Below are positions 33,399-41,352 of a stretch of DNA of 64,000 nucleotides, piece after piece. Position 1 is the first letter of the stretch. Every line of letters begins with the position of its first letter. The position numbers were made by a program, and so were the translations under genes. Location of the stretch: positions 186,001 through 250,000 of the forward strand of contig NZ_JALKFT010000003.1 of assembly GCF_023242945.1 (NCBI RefSeq), given 5' to 3'. The DNA is from Frankia umida. Its GTDB lineage: Bacteria > Actinomycetota > Actinomycetes > Frankiales > Frankiaceae. Under the pieces are notes generated by a model. That model had not been told where the DNA came from. It ran no database searches and saw only the letters and a program-made list of their open reading frames with translations.

Positions 33399-34582
33399 TC
33401 CCGACCCGGGCCGCGCTGGCTCGGGCGGCGCTGGCTCGGGCCGCACCGGTTCGGGCGGCCGTGGCCGGGGCGGTCGGGCTGGTCATCATGCTGACGGCCT
33501 GCTCGCTGCCGTACGGCGACACCGACGATCCGGTGACGCCGACCCCGACCCCCGGCGCCTCGGCCGGTGCCGCGGGCCAGGCGACGTCCACCCCCACGAT
33601 CGAAGGCACCGCCCCGGTCGGCAACGGCCCACGCCGGCCGACCGGGACACCGGTCACGATCGCCTTCGGCGGGGACATCCACTTCGCCGGCTCGTCCGGC
33701 CAGCGTCTGGCCGCCGATCCGGCGACCGCGGTCGGCCCGATGTCGGCCACCCTGTCCGCCGCCGACCTCGCGATCGCGAACCTGGAGACCGCCGTCACCG
33801 ACCGCGGCACCGCGGCGCCGAAGGAGTTCACCTTCCGCGCCCCCGCCACCGCCTTCGACGCCGTGCGCGCCGCCGGTATCGACGTCGTGAACATGGCCAA
33901 CAACCACGGTATGGACTACGGCGAGGTCGGCCTGCGCGACTCGCTGGCGGCCGCCTCCGCCGCCCACTACCCGGTGATCGGCATCGGCCTGGACGACACC
34001 AGCGCCTTCACTCCGTACCGGACGACGATCAAGGGCCAGCGGATCACGGTCATCGGCGCCACCCAGGTCCTCGACGACCAGCTGGCCGCCGCCTGGACCG
34101 CCGGCCCCGGCAAACCCGGCCTCGCCTCGGCGAAACAGGTCGACAAGCTGGTCGCCGCCGTCCGCGCCGCCCGGGCGTCGACCGACACGCTGATCGTGTT
34201 CCTGCACTGGGGTGTCGAGCAGCAGCAGTGCCCCGGTGACGCCCAACGCGCCCTCGAGCCGCTGCTGACCGCCGCCGGCGCCGACATCGTCGTCGGCAGC
34301 CACGCCCATGTGCTCCTCGGCGGCGGCTGGGCCAGCGACGGCGCCTACGTCGACTACGGCCTGGGGAACTTCGTCTTCTACGCCTCCGGTGGCGGCCGCA
34401 ACACCGAATCCGGGGTGCTCCGGCTGACCGCGGCCGGCCGCGCCGTCACCGACGCCACCTGGGTACCCGCCCGCATCTCCGGCGGCGCCCCCCGTCCCCT
34501 CACCGGCACCGCCGCCACCCAGGCCCTCGCCAGCTGGAACGCCCTACGCCCCTGCACCGGCCTGTCCGCCAGCCCACCGTGA
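33395..34582 (+). CDS. CapA-family lipoprotein (PGA_cap metallophosphatase fold)
   Basis: The GTG at 33395 overlaps the previous stop (GTGA). An Arg/Ala-rich lead (RAALARAALARAA), a hydrophobic core and the lipobox MLTAC (Cys36) mark a lipoprotein. After a Thr/Pro linker comes the CapA domain: TIAFGGDIHFAG, ANLETAVTDRG, DVVNMANNHGMDYGE, LIVFLHWGVEQQ, GADIVVGSHAHVL, YGLGNFVFY. All metal-ligand motifs are intact. CapA proteins take part in poly-gamma-glutamate formation, but many actinobacterial members have no known role. No capB or capC is nearby. Confidence 0.9.
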   Translation: MIPTRAALARAALARAAPVRAAVAGAVGLVIMLTACSLPYGDTDDPVTPTPTPGASAGAAGQATSTPTIEGTAPVGNGPRRPTGTPVTIAFGGDIHFAGSSGQRLAADPATAVGPMSATLSAADLAIANLETAVTDRGTAAPKEFTFRAPATAFDAVRAAGIDVVNMANNHGMDYGEVGLRDSLAAASAAHYPVIGIGLDDTSAFTPYRTTIKGQRITVIGATQVLDDQLAAAWTAGPGKPGLASAKQVDKLVAAVRAARASTDTLIVFLHWGVEQQQCPGDAQRALEPLLTAAGADIVVGSHAHVLLGGGWASDGAYVDYGLGNFVFYASGGGRNTESGVLRLTAAGRAVTDATWVPARISGGAPRPLTGTAATQALASWNALRPCTGLSASPP

Positions 34583-34614
34583 CACCCAGCCCACCGTGAC
34601 ACCCAGCCCACCGT
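34569..34614. repeat. 17-bp tandem repeat duplicating the end of the CapA gene
   Basis: CCAGCCCACCGTGACAC is repeated 2.7 times. The first copy contains the last codons and the TGA of the CapA-like gene, so the gene end has been copied into the 3' untranslated region. It lies in the gap before the convergent zur gene. Confidence 0.85.
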
Positions 34615-34660
34615 CCGTTCCGGGCTGCGCTTCGCCGCCCGCCCCATCGCGGGGGCGGAG

Positions 34661-35146
34661 TCAGGCGGAGGATTCGGCCGTCAGCGCGCAGCTGGAGCAG
34701 GTGCCGTAGATCTCCACGGTGTGGGCGACGTCGACGAATCCCTCGGCCGCCGCGACCGCCTCCGTCCACTGTTCGATCTCAGGCCCGGCGATCTCCACCG
34801 TCCGACCGCAGGACCGGCAGACCAGGTGGTGATGGTGCGCCTCGGTGGCGCAGCGCCGGTAGACGGTCTCGCCGTCGTCGCGGCGCAGCATGTCGACCTC
34901 ACCCCGGTCGACCAGCACCTGCAGATGGCGGTAGACGGTGGTCAGCCCCACCGCCGTCCCCTGCGCGCGCAGCCGGGCATGCAGATCCTGGGCGCTGGTG
35001 AAGGCATCGGTCTCGGCGAGCGCGGCGCAGACGGCGTCACCCTGACGGGTCGCCCGCACAGTGGTGCCTCGTCCGGGCGCCCCACGGCGACGGGACGGCC
35101 CGCTGCTGCCCTCTTCGGCGATGTGCACCGGCGCTCCCTCAGCCAT
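34661..35146 (-). CDS. zur: Fur-family regulator, Zur type
   Basis: The 161 residues show the Fur winged helix (RATRQGDAVCAALAETDAF, GTAVGLTTVYRHLQVLVDRG). The metal domain follows: HHHHLVCRSCGRTVEI with the first CxxC and the His cluster, then VEIYGTCSSC with the second CxxC. The HxHH-type cluster and the LTTVYRHLQ recognition helix favour a zinc sensor. It begins 6 nt after the stop of the membrane glycosyltransferase-like gene. A zinc/manganese ABC importer with a Zur-like box lies 5 kb away. It should repress zinc uptake when zinc is plentiful. Confidence 0.9.
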   Translation of the reverse strand: MAEGAPVHIAEEGSSGPSRRRGAPGRGTTVRATRQGDAVCAALAETDAFTSAQDLHARLRAQGTAVGLTTVYRHLQVLVDRGEVDMLRRDDGETVYRRCATEAHHHHLVCRSCGRTVEIAGPEIEQWTEAVAAAEGFVDVAHTVEIYGTCSSCALTAESSA

Positions 35147-35152
35147 TTTCCC

Positions 35153-37012
35153 CTATCTTCGCGCGTGGATTGGCCAACTGTCGCGTTCCACCGGCCGATG
35201 TGGGGCATCGGCCCGCGCCGTGGCCGGGCAGCGACGTAGACCGTACAGAGTTCCGGTGAGTTCGAAGGCCTGGCTGGACGTCGTGCACCAGCCGTCCCGG
35301 CGCAGCTGGGCGAGCGCCGCCGGGACGCCCCGGCGGTCGTAGGCAAGCACGAACACCAGCACCCCACCACCGGACGGAGGCCGCCGACCCCGCACCGCGG
35401 CGGCCACATCCCCCGAGCCAAGGACCCCCGCCCGACTGGCCGTGCCGCCCGTGCCGGTACCGCCGCCGATCGTGGTCAGAAAGATCGTCGCGGACCGCGG
35501 GACGCGCTGGGCGCGCGTCCCGCGGGTGTCATCGCTGAGTTCCATGCCGTACAGCCACCCGGCCCGTGCGAGCCGGCCACCGACGATCACCGTGTCGCCG
35601 GGCCGGTACTGCGCCCGAGCCGCGACGGTCACCGCCACCATCGCGTCGATCGGACGGACGGCCCCACGCTCACGCCACAACCGACCGAGTCCCCCCGCGG
35701 CGCTCACCGGCGTCGCCACCACCCCGGCCAGGCACACGACGATCGCCGCGACCATGGCCGCGCGCACGGGCAGAGCCCGAGGGCCGATCCGGGCCGCGCC
35801 GCCGTGCTGCCGGTCCAGGCCGTCGTGTCGGTCCAGGCCGTCGTGTCGGTCGGTGACGATCCGGCGGGCCGTGGCCAGCAGCTCGTCCGCACCGGCCGCG
35901 GCGACGATCACCAGCAGGGGGACGAGGAAGAGGTTTGTCCGGCAGGCACCGAACGGCCAGTACCGGGCGCCGCTGGCCGCCAGCACGAGCAACTCCGCAC
36001 CGCCGAGCGCACCCAGCAGCGTCGCGCCGCCCGGACGCCGCCACAGCACCCGCACCCCGACCAGGACGGCCGCCGTGGTCGCGGCGCCCAGCACCGTCGT
36101 CGCCACGCGATGCCCCTCGAACAGGGAGTGCACCAGGTTGGGGTCGTACCGGTCGATGCCGGGCGGGGTGCCACCGAGCGTCGCGAGCACCTGATCGGCG
36201 ACGAAGCGCAGACCACCGACCACGCCACGTCCGGCCAGGAACTGGTCGTCCCAGAAGTGGCTCACCCGCTGCCCGGACTGGTGCCCGACAAAGAGTTTCA
36301 CGTGGATCGCGGCGATGACCAGCGCGGGAGATGACCGCCAGGCGCCGCCGCGCTCCCGGCGGACGTCCCGGACAACCAGTGGCAGCAGCACGAACACCGC
36401 CGGCAGCGAGAGCAGCGTCAGCGCGCCGGCAAGCGTCCGGTTGCGCAGCCGGTGCCCGGACGCCGTCCACAGCGCCAGGACGGCGAGGGTGACGACCGCG
36501 TCCAGCACGTACGGCTTGAGCTGGGTGCCCGAGTCGACCACCGTGACACTGCCCGCGACCGCCACGGCGGCGCCGAGGGCCGCGACCATCCCGGTGAACC
36601 GGCGACTGGTCAGGTAGGTGCCCGCGGCCAGTACCGGCAGCCAGAGCGTCGCCCCGACCAGCCGCAGTGACCAGGAGTGCCAGCCCAGGACCTCCCCGGC
36701 GAGCCGGGTCAGCGCGATCGCGCCGAGCGAGGACGGTGCGTTCGCCACCTGGAGCTCGGACCAGAACGTGCCGGACGGCTCCCCCGCGAAGTGCGGCCGC
36801 CAGAGCTCGTCGTACCACAATGGTCGGCCAATTCTGGTGTGCAGTGCGACGTCCACCCCGACCATGACGCCCGCCAGCATGCCCGCCAGCACGACGTCCC
36901 GTCGATGACGTTCAGCCACGCGCACCGGCCGGCCGCGCCACGAGCCGTCGCTCCTGTCGGCCCTGGCGCGTCCCTCGGCCGCCTCGGGCCCCGTTCCACG
37001 CGATTCGTCCAC
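35153..37012 (-). CDS. Polytopic membrane protein, GT-C glycosyltransferase-like
   Basis: About ten membrane segments and an early luminal loop with RPLWYDELWRPHF, an acidic motif in the first loop as in GT-C glycosyltransferases (PMT/ArnT type), suggest a lipid-phosphate-sugar-dependent transferase. The tail (from about residue 480) is a soluble outer domain with FVLAYDRRGVPAAL. A short repeat, DRHDGL, occurs twice in a cytoplasmic loop. The start is uncertain: GTG at 37012 is used here; GTGs at 36925 and 36919 sit right before the first helix. It is followed by zur after 6 nt. Substrate unknown. Confidence 0.7.
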   Translation of the reverse strand: MDESRGTGPEAAEGRARADRSDGSWRGRPVRVAERHRRDVVLAGMLAGVMVGVDVALHTRIGRPLWYDELWRPHFAGEPSGTFWSELQVANAPSSLGAIALTRLAGEVLGWHSWSLRLVGATLWLPVLAAGTYLTSRRFTGMVAALGAAVAVAGSVTVVDSGTQLKPYVLDAVVTLAVLALWTASGHRLRNRTLAGALTLLSLPAVFVLLPLVVRDVRRERGGAWRSSPALVIAAIHVKLFVGHQSGQRVSHFWDDQFLAGRGVVGGLRFVADQVLATLGGTPPGIDRYDPNLVHSLFEGHRVATTVLGAATTAAVLVGVRVLWRRPGGATLLGALGGAELLVLAASGARYWPFGACRTNLFLVPLLVIVAAAGADELLATARRIVTDRHDGLDRHDGLDRQHGGAARIGPRALPVRAAMVAAIVVCLAGVVATPVSAAGGLGRLWRERGAVRPIDAMVAVTVAARAQYRPGDTVIVGGRLARAGWLYGMELSDDTRGTRAQRVPRSATIFLTTIGGGTGTGGTASRAGVLGSGDVAAAVRGRRPPSGGGVLVFVLAYDRRGVPAALAQLRRDGWCTTSSQAFELTGTLYGLRRCPATARADAPHRPVERDSWPIHARR

Positions 37013-37059
37013 AGGTTTTCCACAGAACGCTCGATTCCTGTGGATGAAGCTGTGGATAA
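37005..37059. promoter_or_regulatory. Cluster of four DnaA-box-like 9-mers
   Basis: TCGTCCACA (37005-37013) and TTTTCCACA (37016-37024) lie on the plus strand. TCATCCACA (37039-37047) and TTATCCACA (37051-37059) lie on the minus strand. The last is the exact E. coli consensus. Three of the four fit the degenerate streptomycete form YYVTCCACA. The boxes face each other in two pairs at the start of the membrane glycosyltransferase-like gene, in a stretch less GC-rich than its surroundings. No dnaA, dnaN or gyr gene is in the window, so it is not evidently oriC. Confidence 0.65.
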
Positions 37060-37505
37060 CTCGGATGGCCCGTGGGCGGTGCGTCGCCGCCGAACCGCCT
37101 TCGAGGAGTGCTGCGCCCGGTGCCTCAGGTGGCCGATCCGCGCCGGGAGATGACCGCGGCGGGTCCTGGCGCGGCGGGATCGTGGAGGCAGAAGCCGAGG
37201 TCGGGGGTGCGGCGGACAGCGAGGGCTTCGGCACAGGGGAGCCGCCTTCGTTCACTCCCGGTTCACCTCCTGCTCGCTCCGCGACGGCCGTCGCACAGCG
37301 CGACGCGCAACGATCCGGGTGTTTCCGCCGGTCGTCGTGAATCCTGCCGGATCGCTCCCACGACACAGCGCTGCCCCCGACCCACGGTCACATCGCGTGA
37401 CGGCATCCCGGGGTCCGACGGGCGTGCAGGGTGCACAGGGGCTGCCCCACGCCGACGGATCCTCGTCCGCGGCTGGTCGCGGGGCGTGGCGACGGCCGGG
37501 GATGG
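37060..37505. other. Intergenic region, no gene seen
   Basis: About 450 bases lie between the DnaA-box cluster and the end of the aminotransferase gene. Open frames exist on both strands but have no conserved-looking segment and no ribosome site. I see no strong hairpin. Confidence 0.4.
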
Positions 37506-38720
37506 TCAGCGCTGTTTGTAGTAGGCGAGGAAGCGGTCGATCCGGCCGACGGCGTCGGTGAGGTCGGCGACCGAGGGAAGGGTCACGATCCGGACGTGGT
37601 CGGGGCGCGGCCAGTTGAAGCCGGAGCCCTGCACCAGCAGGATGTTCTCCGCGGCCAGCAGGTCGAAGACGAACTGTTCGTCGTCATCGATGGGGTAGAC
37701 GTCCGGATCGAGGCGGGGGAAGGCGTAGAGGGCGCCGCGCGGTGGCACGCAGGTCACCCCGGGGATGGCGCTCAGCAGCCGGATGACGGTGTCGCGCTGT
37801 TCACGCAGCCGCCCGCCGGGCAGCACGAGGTCGCCGGCTCCGCCGTCCTCCGTCAGCGCCGCGACCACGGCGTACTGGCCGGGGACGTTCGCGCACAGAC
37901 GCATGTTCGCGAGGATGTTGAGGCCCTCGATGTACGAGGTGGCCCGCTCGCGTGGGCCGGACAGGACCATCCAGCCGGCGCGGAAGCCGGCGAGCCGGTA
38001 GGCCTTCGACAGGCCGTTGAAGGTCATGCACACGAGGTCGGGCGCCAGCGACGCGGTGGAGAGGTGCTCGACGTCGTCGTAGAGGATGCGGTCGTAGATC
38101 TCGTCGGAGAGCAGCATCAGCTCATGGCGGCGGGCGATCTCGATGATGCCCTCGAGCGTGGCCCGGTCGTAGACGGCACCGGTCGGGTTGTTCGGGTTGA
38201 TCACCACGATGGCCCGGGTGCGCGGGGTGACCTTGCGGGCGATGTCGGCGAGGTCGGGCGCCCAGTCGGCGGACTCGTCGCACAGGTAGTGCACCGGCCG
38301 CCCACCACAGAGGCTGGCCACCGCCGTCCACAGGGGGTAGTCGGGCGCGGGCACGAGGACCTCGTCGCCGTTGTTGAGCAGCGCCTGCAACGACATCATG
38401 ATCATCTCGGAGACGCCGTTGCCGAGGTACACGCTGTCCGGGTTGATCCCGCCGATGCCCTTGCGCAGGTGGTAGCGCACGACGGCCTCGCGTGCGGCGA
38501 TCAGACCCTTGGAGTCGCTGTAGCCCTGGGCGTCCGCCAGGTGTGCCATGACGGCCTGGAGTACCTCCGGCGGTGCGGAGAAGCCGAACGGCGCGGGGTT
38601 GCCGATGTTCAGCTTGAGGATGCGCGCACCGGCCGCTTCCAACCGGGTCGCCTCGTCGAGGACCGGCCCGCGGACGTCATAGCAGACGTCGGCGAGCTTG
38701 TCGGACTGGGAGAACTCCAT
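37506..38720 (-). CDS. alaA: PLP-dependent aminotransferase, AlaA type
   Basis: The 404 residues are a fold-type I aminotransferase of the alanine (glutamate-pyruvate) subgroup: LNIGNPAPFGFSAPPEV, YSDSKGLIAAREAVVRYH, YLGNGVSEMIMMSLQALL, INPNNPTGAVY, and the cofactor lysine in FNGLSKAYRLAGFRAGW. It should interconvert alanine and 2-oxoglutarate with pyruvate and glutamate. The gene begins three bases after the stop of the metal-ABC permease, behind a doubled stop TAG TAG, with no clear ribosome site. It is therefore probably translated from the importer transcript by coupling, an odd partner. Confidence 0.92.
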   Translation of the reverse strand: MEFSQSDKLADVCYDVRGPVLDEATRLEAAGARILKLNIGNPAPFGFSAPPEVLQAVMAHLADAQGYSDSKGLIAAREAVVRYHLRKGIGGINPDSVYLGNGVSEMIMMSLQALLNNGDEVLVPAPDYPLWTAVASLCGGRPVHYLCDESADWAPDLADIARKVTPRTRAIVVINPNNPTGAVYDRATLEGIIEIARRHELMLLSDEIYDRILYDDVEHLSTASLAPDLVCMTFNGLSKAYRLAGFRAGWMVLSGPRERATSYIEGLNILANMRLCANVPGQYAVVAALTEDGGAGDLVLPGGRLREQRDTVIRLLSAIPGVTCVPPRGALYAFPRLDPDVYPIDDDEQFVFDLLAAENILLVQGSGFNWPRPDHVRIVTLPSVADLTDAVGRIDRFLAYYKQR

Positions 38721-38723
38721 CTA

Positions 38724-39605
38724 CTAAGAGTAGGTGGGGCGTCCAACAGATTTCTCCTGGGCCGCCGGTCGCATCGCCGACTCACCCCTGGGGAGGGACC
38801 GCGCCACCAGGGAAACCGTGAAGAACGCCGCCACCGTCAGCACGATCGCCCCGCCCGCGGCCACGTTCCACTGCTCACTGACGGCAAGGCCGACCACCCC
38901 GGAGAGCACGCCGATCACCATCGCCACCGCGGTCATCGTCCCGGCGCCGGAGCACCACAACCGGGCGGTGGCGGCCGGCCCGACGATCAGCGCCACCGCC
39001 ATGATCGTGCCGACCGCCGGCAGCGACGTCACCACGGTCGCCTCGATCATCAGCAGCAGGACGAGATCCAGCGCCCGGACGGGGTAACCGGCGGCCGCGA
39101 GCGCACCCGGGTCGAACGCACCCAGCAGCAGCTCCTTGCGCAGCCCGGCGAGCAGCCCCAGGACGCACACCGTGGTCACCGCCGTGGCGACGATGTCGCT
39201 CGGGGAGACCGTGAGCACCGAGCCGACCAGAAACGCGGTCAGGTCACGGCTGAACCCGTTGCGGGTGGACATCAACGCGAGCCCCAGCGCGAAACCGCCG
39301 GCGAGCACGACCGCGGTGACGCTGCTCGTCTCCCGGCCGCGACCGGCCCCACGCGTCCCCGTCAGCACCGCGACGACCGCGACGACCAGCACACCGAACA
39401 GCCCCGCGCCGAGCACCAGCCCGATACCGAGCAGCGAGGCCAGCACCACCCCGGGGAAGGTCGCGTGGGTCAGGGCCGTGGTGAGGAACGCCAGCCGCCG
39501 CAGCACCACCTGGACGCCCACCGCACCACACAGCACACCGAGCAGCACGACCTCGAGCAACGCCCGCCGCACATAGCCGTCACCGAGCGAACCGAACAGC
39601 GTCAT
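38724..39605 (-). CDS. Zinc/manganese ABC transporter permease (second)
   Basis: The 293 residues begin at the ATG at 39605, which overlaps the previous stop (ATGA). It is an ABC-3 family permease with about eight helices: LGVLCGAVGVQVVLRRLAFL, THATFPGVVLASLLGIGLVL, DLTAFLVGSVLTVSPSDI, and the EAA-like AVGTIMAVALIVGPAATARL. It resembles the other permease gene closely enough to suggest an old duplication. The two probably form a heterodimeric channel. It is translationally coupled to its neighbours on both sides. Confidence 0.9.
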   Translation of the reverse strand: MTLFGSLGDGYVRRALLEVVLLGVLCGAVGVQVVLRRLAFLTTALTHATFPGVVLASLLGIGLVLGAGLFGVLVVAVVAVLTGTRGAGRGRETSSVTAVVLAGGFALGLALMSTRNGFSRDLTAFLVGSVLTVSPSDIVATAVTTVCVLGLLAGLRKELLLGAFDPGALAAAGYPVRALDLVLLLMIEATVVTSLPAVGTIMAVALIVGPAATARLWCSGAGTMTAVAMVIGVLSGVVGLAVSEQWNVAAGGAIVLTVAAFFTVSLVARSLPRGESAMRPAAQEKSVGRPTYS

Positions 39606-40474
39606 CGGGTCGCCGTCGCCGGCCGGGCCAGCGCGCGGTGGGCGACCCGGCCGAGCAGGGCCAGGGCGTAGCCGGCGACCAGCACCAGCACGATCGTCGC
39701 GCCGGCGGACAGCCGCACCCCGTGGTCGATCGAGGCCGAGTAGCTGGCGGCCAGCCCCCACCAGGCGCCGAGCAGGCCAAGCCCCATCGCGACCGCGACG
39801 ATGACGGGCAGCCGATCGGAGACCAGCCGGGCCGTCGCCGCGGGTACCACCAGCATGGCGATGACGAGCACCGTGCCGACCGCCTGCACGGCGGCGACCA
39901 CCACCAGCGCGATCAGCATGTTCCCGACCAGGTCAAGCAGGGTGATCCGGTAGCCGGCGGCCCGGGCCCACTCGCGGTCGAACGCGCCGGCGAGCAGAGG
40001 ACGTCCGAGTGCGAGCAGAACCAGTACGGCGAGCACCGCCACCGCGGCGGTGACCAGGATGTCGGACCGGTCGATCGTCAGGATGTGGCCGAACAGGAAC
40101 GCGGTGAGGTCGGCGGTGTAGGAGCGCTGCCGGGAGACCAGCACGACACCGAGGGCGAAGAACGAGGTCAGCAGCACGGCGAGGGTCGCGTCGTCGCTGA
40201 CCCGGTCGGTCGAGGTGACCAGGGTGAACAGCCCGGCGGCGAGCACCGCGCAGACCAGCGCCCCGGGCACGATCCCGGACTGCCCGGACACCAGGAAGCC
40301 GATCACCACACCGGGGAAGACCGTGTGGGTGATCGCGTCGGCCAGGAAGGCGAGGCGCCGCACCAGCACGTACACACCGACCGCGCCGCACAGCGCACCG
40401 AGGATCAACCCCTCCACCAGCGCCCGAGCCATGTAGGGCGCGCCGAACGGCTCGATCAGCAGGTCGGTCATCAC
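39602..40474 (-). CDS. Zinc/manganese ABC transporter permease (first)
   Basis: The 290-residue ABC-3 permease has AFLADAITHTVFPGVVIGFL, DLTAFLFGHILTIDRSDIL, and AVGTVLVIAMLVVPAATARL, the last being the usual contact segment for the ATPase. The start overlaps the ATPase stop by 4 nt and the end overlaps the second permease by 4 nt. A substrate-binding protein is not in the operon, so it must be encoded elsewhere, or the system uses a distant one. Confidence 0.92.
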   Translation of the reverse strand: MMTDLLIEPFGAPYMARALVEGLILGALCGAVGVYVLVRRLAFLADAITHTVFPGVVIGFLVSGQSGIVPGALVCAVLAAGLFTLVTSTDRVSDDATLAVLLTSFFALGVVLVSRQRSYTADLTAFLFGHILTIDRSDILVTAAVAVLAVLVLLALGRPLLAGAFDREWARAAGYRITLLDLVGNMLIALVVVAAVQAVGTVLVIAMLVVPAATARLVSDRLPVIVAVAMGLGLLGAWWGLAASYSASIDHGVRLSAGATIVLVLVAGYALALLGRVAHRALARPATATR

Positions 40475-41235
40475 CGGGCCAGGATCAGGCCGTGATCGGC
40501 GAGTTCGAGGGCGGCGCCACCGTAGGCCTGGCGCAGCAGCGGCGGGGTGAGCACGTCGGCCGGCGGGCCGAAGGCGAACTGGCGCCGGTTGAGCAGGCAG
40601 ACCCGATCGCAGGCCGACTGCGCGAGGGTCAGGTCATGTGTGGAGATGATCACTGCGGCGCCGCGGGCGGTCAGCTCCCGCACCGCGCCCAGCAGGGCCT
40701 CCTGGGAGACGACATCCACTCCGTTGAAGGGTTCGTCGAGCACCAGCACCGCCGGTTCGGACGCGATCGCCCGGGCCAGCAGCACCCGCTGGCGTTGCCC
40801 GCCCGAGAGCAGGCCGAACCGGTCGCGCGCGCGGTGCTCGAGGCCGACGGCGGCCAGCGCCGCCGCGGCGGCCGCCCGGTCGGCCCGGCCCGGCGGGCGC
40901 AGCCAGCCGATCCGCCGGTAGCGGCCCATCAGGACGACCTGGGCGACCGAGATCGGGAAGTTCGGGTCGAGCGTGTCCGCCTGGGGGACGTAGGCGACCT
41001 GGCGGCGGGCCTGCGCGGGCGGGCGGCCCAGCACGACGATCGAACCCGCCACGACCGGGACCAGGCCGAGCACGGCCTTGATCAGGCTGGACTTGCCGGC
41101 GCCGTTCGGCCCGACCAGCGCGACGATCTCACCGGGGCGCACCGTGCCGTTGACCTGCTCGACCGCCGGAAACCGGTCGTAGGCGACGCTCGCGTGCGTG
41201 AAGACGATCGCGGCATCGTGGACCGGCGGCGGCAT
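40471..41235 (-). CDS. Zinc/manganese ABC transporter ATP-binding protein
   Basis: The 254 residues show Walker A VGPNGAGKSSLIKAV, the family's YVPQADTLDPNFPISV Q-loop region typical of metal importers, signature LSGGQRQRVLLARAI, Walker B VLVLDEPFNGVD, and the switch His in IISTHDLTL. It is the first gene of an ATPase-permease-permease-aminotransferase operon. A Zur-like box lies 9-25 bases before the start, and zur is 5 kb away. Zinc is the likely metal; manganese is possible because these importers are alike. Confidence 0.93.
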   Translation of the reverse strand: MPPPVHDAAIVFTHASVAYDRFPAVEQVNGTVRPGEIVALVGPNGAGKSSLIKAVLGLVPVVAGSIVVLGRPPAQARRQVAYVPQADTLDPNFPISVAQVVLMGRYRRIGWLRPPGRADRAAAAAALAAVGLEHRARDRFGLLSGGQRQRVLLARAIASEPAVLVLDEPFNGVDVVSQEALLGAVRELTARGAAVIISTHDLTLAQSACDRVCLLNRRQFAFGPPADVLTPPLLRQAYGGAALELADHGLILAR

Positions 41236-41243
41236 GCCGCTAA

Positions 41244-41260
41244 TTGAAAACGGTTGTCGA
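41244..41260. promoter_or_regulatory. Zur-like box before the metal ABC operon
   Basis: TTGAAAACGGTTGTCGA is an imperfect 17-bp palindrome (6 of 8 pairs match). Its left half TGAAAA is that of actinobacterial Zur boxes such as TGAAAATGATTTTCA. It lies between -9 and -25 from the ATG of the importer ATPase, where a bound repressor would block transcription. Confidence 0.6.
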
Positions 41261-41352
41261 TGCCGGTGTCAAACGCGGCATACGCCAACACCACGGGTGT
41301 CGGACCTCGCGGCCCGCACCACCGGTGTCGAAGGATGGTCAGCCGGTCGCGT

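Noticed and set aside
37005..37059. Calling the DnaA-box cluster the chromosomal origin
   Set aside because: No dnaA, dnaN, recF, gyrB, parAB or rpmH is in the window, and no AT-rich unwinding region adjoins it.
37431..39671. Long plus-strand open frame of 746 codons opposite the aminotransferase and permease
   Set aside because: It is the antisense of two well-recognised genes. Its Gly/Arg/His/Gln-rich product has no domain; long shadow frames are normal at this GC content.
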